Source: Liopterus haemorrhoidalis
Taxonomy: Eukaryota > Arthropoda > Insecta > Coleoptera > Dytiscidae
Assembly: GCA_963971575.1 (NCBI GenBank)
Contig: OZ020623.1
Coordinates: forward strand, 15,874,980-15,938,979
DNA: 64,000 bases
Reading direction: 5' to 3'
The position numbers and the translations under genes were made by a program. Of this stretch, positions 54,936-64,000 are shown piece by piece. Below the pieces are notes generated by a model, which ran no database searches, was not told where the DNA came from, and saw only the letters and a list, made by a program, of their open reading frames with translations. The first letter of the stretch is position 1. The number at the start of each line of letters is the position of its first letter.

Positions 54936-55369
54936 CATTATCTGTACTGCCAACGATAATCCGGCAGGTGTTTGCCGGCCGATCGCCTTATCACCTTATG
55001 CTTTTGTATATAGATGCCACTAGTTATTTCTTGACAACTGAACTAAAACGTTGAATTGGTGATATCAGGTTAATTGATAATATTTTTGTTTTAATTTTAA
55101 ACAATGTGATACATATTGAGTGAGAATATTAATATTATGTATTGATTTACCTGGAATAATTTATAGAGATAACCATGAACATACTAAGGTAACGATTATT
55201 CGATTAGTCATATGATATGTTTGGTTTCGATCAATTTATTATTAAACGATAAATTTATTTTATTTTCAAGAAATTACTTAGTTGTATTGTTGAAACATTG
55301 GTTGGTCTTTTCAATAAAGTAGATGCTAGGTCTAGATTACTAGGCCTTCAGAACACTCGTTTCACGCCC
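54936..55369. other. AT-rich, nothing recognised
   Basis: No gene or repeat boundary was seen. Confidence 0.4.
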
Positions 55370-55815
55370 ATCTGGAGAATTAAACTGAACCGCTACTCAT
55401 TTCTGCACAATATACTGCTACAGTTTGCGTCCAATCAGTTCAATTGCTCACGAGCGAAACGCAATCTACCAGCTTGATTTGCGAAAAAAGCTTGGCAAGT
55501 TACTGGTCTTCTGCATACAAGCCCCTGTTTCCAATATTCATTGGACAGTGATGAAATTGTCAAATCTTCTTCCAAAAGATGTGCGAGAAAACTTAAGGTC
55601 CACGTTCGCCCATATTAGGGTAAGAAATCAATGGTTTCGAGCGCTTGTGGCTCGTGTATGATTTGAACCAGGCTTTTTAATGTAGAGGCCAGTTCGTTGA
55701 TGACGCTTTATAGCGTAATTAATAGAGTTTTTAACTAAAACACCAGCGATATTCCAATACTGCGCCCATCTTCATATAATGGCGCAGCTCGTACAACGTC
55801 TTCCGGCCACATTTT
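55370..55815 (-). pseudogene. Tc1-like transposase N-terminal remnant, copy 2
   Basis: Homologous to 6421-6870. Minus strand gives EDVVRAAPLYEDGRSIGISL, then NYAIKRHQRTGLYIKKPGSN (HTH/linker) in another frame and QAGRLRFAREQLN near the end. Frames are broken; catalytic region absent. Confidence 0.75.
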
Positions 55816-56825
55816 ATTGCACAAAAAAAAAAGACTAGTAGGAGTTTAGAAATCTCTAAGATGAGTAACTTATGGCAAAATTTTATTTTAATAATGAGTT
55901 ATTTGTGTTAAAACTTACGTACTTAATATGCGATATTACCTATATTGTCTTCGTTCACACGGGAAATATTTATTGTTACAGCCGGTTTAATAAGCCGGAC
56001 ATTGTATAACCTCCAATTACTTATAGTGTCATAATAAAACGGTTAAATATTTTTTTATCAGTCTTTAAAATGCAATATTAAAACAGATTTTATATTTGAT
56101 AATTTTACCCGCTAAAACTTGATGATAAAATCTATTTGTGAATATTAAACATAAAATTTATCCGAAAAACTAAATGAGGTTGGATGTTAATTTTGTTAAT
56201 TGTTTATTATATAAATTATGCATAATCAGTGTACCAAATTATGTCAACACTAACTACAGTTTTCATAGCATCAAATATATGTATATTAATAGTATCGGCC
56301 ATTTATCGTTTTATATTCTGAATTTCAATATTTATAATATATCAAATATAACTGAATTTATTGCTACAAATTTTGTTTTTATCAGAAATACTTACAAAAA
56401 ATGTAACTGAAATTTTGATGTTACAAGCTTTACACAATATGTATTTTTATTATGAGGGATTTATATATCTGAAAAGGGTTTTAGGTTTAAGAATAAATTG
56501 TTCATTTCTGTCAAATTTCTTCGAAAGTTCTTAAGTACTTTACTAAAGTACTTAGTTTCGTTTATTAATCTTAAGTTTACATGTAATAGTTTATTATTAT
56601 CTTAGTTATTATCTCTGCAACTTGGAGATGGAATGAACTTGATTTTTGTTATTGACTCGTGACTTGACTCGGCGGAAGACGGTAATCAAGTCCTCCTTTT
56701 TCCTTGATAACAGTAAATTTTATGTTTTATTAAATATGGCATGTCTACTCAGCATTTAATTATTCTCGTAAGAACTGGGAACATATAAACAATATTCTTG
56801 AAATTGTTACTATGTAGAGTTTTAT
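55816..56825. other. AT-rich, nothing recognised
   Basis: A 78-codon frame at 56174-56410 has no known domain and is judged chance in AT-rich DNA. Confidence 0.4.
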
Positions 56826-58009
56826 GAGAGGTGATAAATGTTAGAGAGGTTACAAATATTAACTCTGTCCTAAAATCAGGTAACACAGATCAAAAATGAA
56901 TAAGCATTTATAGAATAGCGCGTCTTTACAGATCAGCGTGTTTTACACCCAGCAACGTTGCCAAGAAAAGAAAAGATAACGTTATTAGAAGAGCGCGTAA
57001 GAGAGTATGCAAAAGAAATATTCCATTTGCCCTCAATGCCCCAATGCAGTACATTCTTACTTTTGAACAGACTACAGCTTGGCCATACCATATAAAAAGT
57101 GTTCCAATTTTTTTGCGGAGAAAAATGGCAGAATATTCTTACAGCCTTCGAAAACAATTTGACAGTAGTCGACAGATTTCAGGAAAAGTTTGAGCTGTTC
57201 ACAGTGAAACAGTTACTCCTGTAAATATTGCAGTGGTTTAAAATCTGCTCGATAAAAATAGGTGAATTAAATACAGGCAAATAGAGGAGTCTTTGCACAT
57301 TAATACACCAACTATCCATTCAATTCTTTGCGACCATCTGGAAGTTAGGAAAGTTTACACGCTATGGGTACTCCACAACCTGACTGATACAAAAACAGCA
57401 ATAAGAGTTGAATGGTGTCGAAAAATGTAAAAAAAAAAAAATGAAATGGGACACTCAAAATACGTGAACTCCATTGTGACAGGAGACGAAACATGGCTTT
57501 ATTATTATGATGTGCCATCAAAGTCAAGATACAAGATATGGATCTTTGAAGACGAAACTCCAACTGCGGTAAAACAATTAAGATCTGTGAAAAAGAAAAT
57601 TTCGTATTCTTCGGTAAGCTAGAGATTATTACGAGAATTGTTCTAGAAGAGCAAAAAAGTGATAAGCTGAGATTTGTTTGCGTCAGTTGATTCAGGCTCT
57701 TAAAAACTTACTGCCACATTCATGCCTTGACACTTGGCGCTTTCATGAAGATAATGCACCCACGCATCGAGCTCAACATACTAAAGAATTATTGAATAAT
57801 TCTGGACTACAAGTGTTAGAACATCCTCAGTATAGTACAAATCTTGATCCTTGTGATTTTGGACTCTTCCCTTTCAACAAGGATAAGCTTAAAGGCCGCT
57901 ATTTTTAGAGCGATGATGAGCTTTTAGCAGCCTATGCATTAAACGTGATGGGAAATACTTAGAAAAAGTTTAAAATGTAAGCCCGCATCTCAAAACTTTC
58001 CTATCACCC
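56826..58009 (+). mobile_element. Mariner with degenerate transposase
   Basis: The right end CTTTCCTATCACCC is followed by TA (58010-58011); it resembles the right end at 21256. The left end (GAGGTGATAAATGTTAGAG near 56828) is tentative. Legible: VNSIVTGDETWLYYYDVPSK near 57475 (first Asp), WRFHEDNAPTHRAQHTKELL near 57740 (second Asp) and YSTNLDPCDFGLFPF near 57833 (third Asp). All three catalytic Asp remain, but there are many stops and frameshifts between. Confidence 0.82.
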
Positions 58010-58035
58010 TACGTACTAGCCACTAATTGAGAGTC

Positions 58036-58236
58036 AGTGATTATTTATTTATTTGTTTGTTTGTTTGTTTGTTTGTTTGTTTGTTTGTTTGTTTGTTTGT
58101 TTGTTTGTTTGTTTGTTTGTTTGTTTGTTTGTTTGTTTGTTTGTTTGTTTGTTTGTTTGTTTGTTTGTTTGTTTGTTTGTTTGTTTGTTTGTTTGTTTGT
58201 TTGTTTGTTTGTTTGTTTGTTTGTTTGTTTATTTGT

Positions 58237-58267
<31 letters not shown>

Positions 58268-58268
58268 T
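58036..58268. repeat. (TTTG)n microsatellite with (ATTT)n edges
   Basis: About 45 TTTG units (58050-58228) bounded by ATTT units. It yields spurious open frames in several phases. Confidence 0.98.
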
Positions 58269-58329
58269 TACTGCTGCCCAAAACAGGTAGGTACATAAAT
58301 ATATACATATAATTTGAATAACTTACTAA

Positions 58330-58540
58330 CAAAGTGCGGACACCTTTATTTTGGACGTTTGCCATTGCTGATAGTACTAGGCTAGAATAGTACAATATAA
58401 TGAGTATTAGTAACAAAAAGATATAATACTTCAAAAGTAATATAAAAAATTAATTCGGACGTTTCGGAAACTGCTCAACAATCTGTTTCCGTCTTCAGCG
58501 ATCACGATTTTGTCTCTTATTAATTATTTTGAAAGATAAT
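58330..58540 (-). mobile_element. Penelope-like 3' end remnant (tentative)
   Basis: On the minus strand: CTGAAGACGGAAACAG, then CAGTTTCCGAAACGTCCGAA. The pattern CTGAnGA, stem (GGAAAC/GTTTCC), GAAACGTC matches the hammerhead-type layout of Penelope-like termini. No coding remnant. Confidence 0.45.
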
Positions 58541-58601
58541 TAATTTGATTTTAGGAGAGCATGTTACTGTCGGCACTATTAATATAAAATTACATGAAAG
58601 G

Positions 58602-59005
58602 GGTACCTTGGTAAACTACCATTTCTAACAGAGTGATAAAGACTAAAATTTAAGTGTTTTTTAAAACTCATAAAAGAGTTGTAGATATCAAATTTTAGCT
58701 TGATCGTAGCAATAGTTTTCGAGATATTGGTAGAGTAAATTTTTAAAAATTGCAATGGTACCTTTGTAAACTACCATTTCTAACAGAGCGTTTGAGTCCA
58801 AAATTTAAGGGTTTTTTAAAACTCATAAAAGAGTATTAGATATAAAATTTTAGCTTGATCGTAGCAATAGTTTTCGAGATATTGGTAGAGTTAATTTTTT
58901 AAAACTGCAATGGTACCTTAGTAAACTGCCATTTCTTACAGAGCGATTCAGACCAAACTTTAAGGGTTTTTTAAAACTCATAAAAGAGTAATAGATATCA
59001 AATAT
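58602..59005. repeat. Tandem repeat, 155-bp unit, about 2.6 copies
   Basis: GGTACCTT recurs at 58602, 58757 and 58912. Each unit has ACCATTTCTnACAGAG, TTTTTTAAAACTCATAAAAG and (first two) TAGCTTGATCGTAGCAATAG. Confidence 0.92.
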
Positions 59006-60639
59006 GATGGGTGATATTTCTATAACGTACTTTTATCTGTATATTGTGTTTGTATATTTTAAAAGGTTTTATAATTTGGAATGTAAGTGAACAAAAACAA
59101 TATTTAATTTTATGTCTTGGTCGATAAACAAATATTATATATGATTAACAAAATATGTTCTATTTACATTTGTTACATTCTTTTTTTTTGTAATTTTAAC
59201 CTACAGGTCTGTTACATAGAACGGTTTAGTATCATCGGATGCAAACGAAAAGTAATTTTAGCATACTCATGAAATTTACACTTGCAGCTAGCGGCAATAA
59301 ACTGTTTGACTGGAAATAATATTTGAATATTCATTATTCGAAACAAAATTGTATCTAACATCTGAAATTCAAAATTTCTATTCGAATAAAAAATTTGACT
59401 CTTTATCATTGCTTTCCGATATCATTTAGTGAGTTCAGGAAGCAAGCTCGGATTGTTCCAGAAAAGGTCTAAAGGCCCGTTTATTCGAGCGGTTTTGAGT
59501 TAAACAGTGTGACTCGGAACACTCCGCGTTTGCTTCCCGAACCCGCTGTGTCAATGTGACACCAGGCGAAAAATTAAAGTAAATTGTATAAAAAGTATTA
59601 TATTTCTGATGATTCTTATACACTGAAATTTATTATTATTTTTTTTTTAAATACTACATTACACACTTAATATAATATAAACCATAAATTTCGCGACAAA
59701 TCGGTTAGAAAGAACTGCTGTGCATCATTTACATTAATTCCTTTCCTCCATAGGAAAAATAGGTTTTCAATATATTTTTAGAAGTTTTTCGATATAACCT
59801 AACTTTTTTTGACAGTTTAAGAATTGGCAACAAGGTGAGTTTTTCAACTGTGACGTCATTTCAAAGTTAAGGTAAATGGACTTTAGATAAGAATTCAAAA
59901 AGCAGAGACATCCAGCATATCTATGTCAATAATATATAAACTGTCTCCACCTATATATACTGCACTGACGTCCAAAGAATGTGAGGTGTTCATTTTAATA
60001 TTAATTTTTTAATTTCCCATCGAAGTGAATATTAATTATCATAATCAACCCGAAATTTCATAAATGAATAGTACTTAACCGAGCGAAATTTTCCATTATC
60101 TCGATCAATCAAACTTTTATATTAAAAATTCCGAAATAACCAGTCAGTAAGTGATTATTGGAAAATTCTCTCGCTGTCAGTCATCAGATGATCGAGTACA
60201 GATTGTATTGAGTCACTTTAATTATATGATTATGATTGTCAATTGTCGTTTTTAAATTGAGCAATGTCAAACCATTTCATGTTTAATTAAATTTTCTTTG
60301 ACGTGACGAACATATCTTTTTTCCATTTTATTCGATTGTTGGTGAAATATACCGCATTGCGCTATAAAATTTTATTGCTTCTAAATGTATCGTATTGCGA
60401 AAAATCCCAGATTGTTTGACCTTGATTATTATTAATAACAACCAGTGGTTTTCCAACAAAGTAAGGAATTTTGATGTAAGGATAAATCACTAGTAGTTCG
60501 CCGATGATATTGTCCACGTGTCAGATTGCGTTAATTTTTTTCAATTAGATGAATATTTGGAGAGTTATGGGGGAGCATCATAAAATTAAAATCTTGATAT
60601 ATCTCCCTTGTTATTGACTTTTACAAACAACGTTAACTA
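59006..60639. other. AT-rich, no gene recognised
   Basis: No frame with a known domain. The last 100 bases weakly resemble 12310-12600 (ATATCTCCCTT and GGAGAGTTATGGGGG-like motifs), suggesting an old repeat. Confidence 0.35.
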
Positions 60640-61925
60640 TTAGGTCGTCAAGGATGAAATTTGTTGAAAAAAAGGCAAAGTTGGTTGATAACTTACAAAT
60701 ATAAGGAATTATTTTATTCATCAAAGTATGCACCCATATTGTCTATACACTTTTGCAACACATTTAAGCGGCAGGTTGTTCTGGCTGGTGGTATAAAAGG
60801 TGTTCTCCTGGCGGACGAGAGTCAATGAATTCCTGGAAGACCAGTTTTACAGCATTGTCGGAATTAAACTGTTTTCGTATTAAAAAGTTGTCCAAAATGC
60901 GGAAGAAATGGTAGTCAATGTGGGCTAGGTCTGGTGAGTATGGAGGATGATGAAGAAGTTCCAACTCCAATTCCAGTAGTTTTGCCACAGTCATTTGTGC
61001 AGTGTGTGGTCTAGCGTTATAATGCAATAAGATAGGAGTCGATCTGTTGACCAATCTAGGCTGTTTTTCTTTAAGTTTTGGCATCATTTCGTCCAGTTGG
61101 TTGCAGTATATTTCTGCTGTGATCGATGAGCCAGGTTTTATGAAATCATTACGGATCACACCTGCGCTAGACCACTAAACATGTGTAATAGTCATCTTTT
61201 GATGAATATTACGCTTTGAAGTGTGTTTTGGTGATTCATCCTAGTCCAACCACTGTGCTGAACGTTTGCGATTGTCATATTGGATCCATTTCTCATCACA
61301 AGTGACAATTCGATTTAAAAATGGATCAGATTTGTAACGAGAAAGCAACACCAAATAAGCTTCTAAACGATTTTGTTTCTGTTTTTCATTCTGTTCATGT
61401 GGAACCCGCTTATCCAACTTTTTCAATTTACCAAATTGAGATAAATGGGTTAATATTGTTTGTTTGTTAACACCAAACTTCAACGATAGTTCATAGGCAC
61501 TCTGAGATGGGTCAGACGGTGATCTTTAGTTCGTCATTATTGGCCTTTGGTTCTGGGCGACCGCGTGGCTCATTTGTGAGATCAAAGTTACCTGTACCAA
61601 ATTTGGCGAACCAATTTGATATTGTTTGCTGCGTACTAACAATAGAGCCAAATACACTATTAATGATTCGCGCGGTCTGCGATGCCGTAGTTCCACGTCA
61701 GAACTCATACTTAATAATAGTGCGAATTTCCGACCGTTCTATTTTCAACAAAATTAATTAAAAAAAAAAGTTTTTGCTTAGAGCATACAATGACTTCTTT
61801 AAACAGGCGAGATGTGTAACTTTACAACAAAACAATAGAACGGTAAAATATTAAGCCAATGTCAAATAATAAGCTGTTAAATTTGGCAATATTATTAACT
61901 ACAAATTTCATCCTTGACGACCTGA
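60640..61925 (-). mobile_element. Full-length mariner, dead (copy M3a)
   Basis: Termini TTAGGTCGTCAAGGATGAAA and inverse, TA-flanked; 1286 bp, standard length. Transposase on minus strand: 61483-61241 (VNKQTILTHLSQFGKLKKLD, RIVTCDEKWIQYDNRKRSAQ with first Asp) and 61159-60764 (KPGSSITAEIYCNQLDEMMP, LLHYNARPHTAQ, HHPPYSPDLAHIDYHFF). The second catalytic Asp is replaced by Tyr (HYNARPH instead of the usual HDNARPH). Stops or frame breaks separate the pieces. Confidence 0.93.
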
Positions 61926-62451
61926 TACTAAAGATCTGGTTGCTACTCCAGGCTCAGAATGTGAGAGTAGAGCTGTTTTGGATACCGGAACATATTGTTA
62001 CTAATGGTAAGGAAGCGGCTGATATAACTGCAAAAACTGCCTCCCACAGACCTATGATTCATATTTCAAGATGACGCAAAGAGTCATCTGAAACATCTAG
62101 TGTTAGCCAAATGGTAATATGATTGGAACAGCATACAAAATGTGAAGCCGTGGGGTTTTTCTTGCAGGATTAACCGCATTGAGGAAACCGCCATTACACG
62201 TCTCAGCACAGGCCACTATTGGTGGACCCATGGACATCTCCTTTGGGGTGAAGAGCCCTCTATTTTTGAGACGTGTAACGTAGATTTCTCTGTGTTACAC
62301 ATTTTAACTCAGTGTGTACAGTTCTTGGATGTCAGGGAGAGGTTACGTTTGTGCTACGATCTGCTTCAGTTGATGACAGATTACTCATAGACAGGCTGAT
62401 ACTTTCCTGAAGGAATCAAACTTACTGTTTTTTGTATGTAGTTTTGCGCCT
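61926..62451 (+). pseudogene. LINE fragment: RNase H end and C-terminal domain
   Basis: Plus strand reads QNVRVELFWIPEHIVTNGKE and AADITAKTA (RNase H end), then PWGFSCRINRIEETAITRLS, THGHLLWGEEPSIFETCNVD and FSVLHILTQCVQF, the Cys/His-type C-terminal part of RNase H-bearing LINEs. Frame broken near 62075. It lies exactly between two right ends of the same mariner family. Confidence 0.82.
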
Positions 62452-62663
62452 TATTTCCGACCGTTCCATTTTCAACAAAATTAATTTAAAAAAAAAAGTT
62501 TTTGATATTTTTTAGAGCATACAATGATTTTTTTAAACAGACGAGATGTGTAACTTTCCAATAATAAAAAAAAAACTGAACGTTTAAATATTAAGCCAAT
62601 GTCAAATAATAACCAGTTAAAGTTAGCAATATTATTAACTACAGGTTTCATTCTTGATGACCT
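62452..62663 (-). mobile_element. Mariner terminal fragment (copy M3b)
   Basis: About 210 bp nearly matching 61730-61925, ending at TTTCATTCTTGATGACCTGA then TA. Only this end of the element is present. Confidence 0.88.
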
Positions 62664-63163
62664 GATATATTTGTTATTTCTATAAAATTTATTTAACACC
62701 GATTATATTTGCAAAGTTAATTTTCTTTGAAATTTCATCCATGCAATTCTTAAACTTTAAAAGATTTCTTGAAGAAGCAAACTTATTTTTAAGTAGTTGT
62801 CTAGTAAATGTACTTATAAATTTATTCATAGCTAAATGAAGACTCGTATAAGTTTTAACTACCGTAATTTTTACGACATATTCCTTTTTTCACACAGAAC
62901 TTTTGGTCTTCTGATGGCTTCTTAAACTTAAAGATGGAGTGAAATTCTGTTATTAAATTTTTATTTGGTTCACATGAAGTATATTAAAGTAAGAGTTATT
63001 TAAGGATTTATATTGACGAGTAATAATGCTTTTTAATTTCTTAACTTTGTGAAATGACCAGTTTTATAGGCAATTTGCAGCTTTTGGTCTTAGCTTGACA
63101 ACTCATTTAATTTTAGAGACACTTGGTTTATTCCACTATTAAAAATAATATTTCTATAAATAT
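62664..63163. other. AT-rich, nothing recognised
   Basis: No gene or repeat boundary was seen. Confidence 0.4.
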
Positions 63164-63364
63164 TGTCACGGGGTGAATTCAAGAACGGAATCTTTTCTAC
63201 AAAATTAATTATATAATATTAATTTACATCAGAATACAATTATTTGTCAGAATGGCTGCTTGTGTTGTCCGTTAGAAGCTGATGTAAGTCCCGTTCTTGC
63301 CCCGGCTTCTCCAGAATCGGTTGAACCACTCTAGGTATCCATACGAGGCGAACACGTAGAGAAG

Positions 63365-63415
63365 CCTTGTAGACGGCACTCACATCTACACGAGATGTGA
63401 GTGCCGTCTACAAGG
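63365..63415. repeat. Perfect 23-bp hairpin
   Basis: CCTTGTAGACGGCACTCAC (start of arm 63365-63387), a 5-nt loop ACACG, and an exact inverse arm (63393-63415). Confidence 0.97.
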
Positions 63416-63947
63416 TAACTTCAACAGCTGGGCTGGTGTTTGGGCGGTGTGCTCACAAGAATGACTACCATTTGACAACCAAGAATGACTAACTTGAATG
63501 ACAGCGTTCGCCAGCTTTTAGTTCTGACGTTGGCCGTAACATGTAGCGTTGGCGGACACTTGTACTTGTGTACCCTACAGACGAGGCGTCCATGCTGGTC
63601 AAGTACAAAAATAACGAACATGGGCCAGCATTTGTAAAATGGCGTGAAAGTGAAAGTGAGGTTATGGTCGCAGCTTCGACCTTGCTATTTATATTTAAAT
63701 TAGATTAAAAGTACAAAAAAATACTTTTTACTTTAAGTAGACTTCATGTTTACGCAAAAATGGATATAATTTTCCCTCTCAGCACAACACTCTCGACTGA
63801 TGTGATGCCAGGTGTGTGCGTGTCGTGTGTACGGTGCTAACATGCATGTACAAGTCTGCACCGATGTTGGTCAAACTCCTTTGACTTGTGATAGAATACC
63901 GCCTCGGCAGCGAACACCGACCAGTGGCAAGCCCAGCCTACGCCGGC

Positions 63948-63982
63948 TGTGACTTGTGACTTGTGACTTGTGACTTGTTGCC
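63948..63982. repeat. GTGACTT short tandem repeat
   Basis: About four GTGACTT units in succession near the right edge; TTGACTTGTGA also occurs singly near 63881. Confidence 0.9.
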
Positions 63983-64000
63983 CCTACACACGATCCGCGG

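Larger units (their letters stand above)
63164..64000 (+). repeat. Probable LTR start (window cuts it)
   Basis: TGTCACGGGGTGAATTC starts an abrupt change from AT-rich to GC-richer sequence. TGTCACGG is a typical start of Gypsy-type LTRs. A CTATTTATATTTAAA promoter-like stretch lies near 63685. No coding region or primer-binding site is in the window, so this is tentative. Confidence 0.35.

Noticed and set aside
58027..58312. Long open frames rich in FVCL repeats
   Set aside because: They are translations of the (TTTG)n microsatellite in three phases.

Overview
The window looks like repeat-dominated chromosomal DNA from an arthropod, most probably an insect with a large AT-rich genome. The reasons are the AT-rich base composition, many mariner, Tc1, hAT and PIF/Harbinger elements, several non-LTR (LINE) retrotransposon remnants, Penelope-like ends, tRNA-headed SINEs, and one Ly6/three-finger gene of insect type. 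The species cannot be named from this sequence.

Only one gene looks intact: a single-exon Ly6/uPAR-type secreted or GPI-anchored protein on the minus strand at 43910-44347. It has its own TATA-like box and initiator just upstream and AATAAA signals just downstream. Almost everything else is transposon sequence, mostly dead and deeply nested. One unrecognised arthropod repeat-associated ORF, broken by a frameshift, lies at 52550-53100.

Layout. 1-16.2 kb: a TIR repeat with a tRNA-like module, several mariners, a Tc1 element split by a LINE, and a nested stack (tandem repeat, PIF MITE, LINE, foldback element) at 12.9-15.0 kb. 16.5-18.4 kb: an old inverted copy of the first repeat family. 19.2-25.6 kb: mariners, a LINE split by a mariner, and a 435-bp-arm palindrome of Penelope-like sequence. 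25.6-30.7 kb: the least repetitive stretch, then MITEs. 30.7-37.2 kb: two LINEs each split by a hAT, a Penelope-like palindrome, and a second foldback copy. 37.4-50.8 kb: clusters of inverted-repeat MITEs (called here families X, Y, Z and W), a nested hAT stack, the Ly6 gene, a longer LINE with an RT motif, and a mariner. 51.6-64 kb: a second copy of the first repeat, the broken ORF, MITEs, mariners, a long tetranucleotide microsatellite, a 155-bp tandem repeat and a probable LTR at the right edge.

Thirteen hAT-type insertions have readable 8-bp target-site duplications. At least twelve mariner-type copies or fragments are present, none with an intact reading frame. The genes therefore do not form a pathway. 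The main biology is repeated insertion of elements into each other around one surviving small gene.
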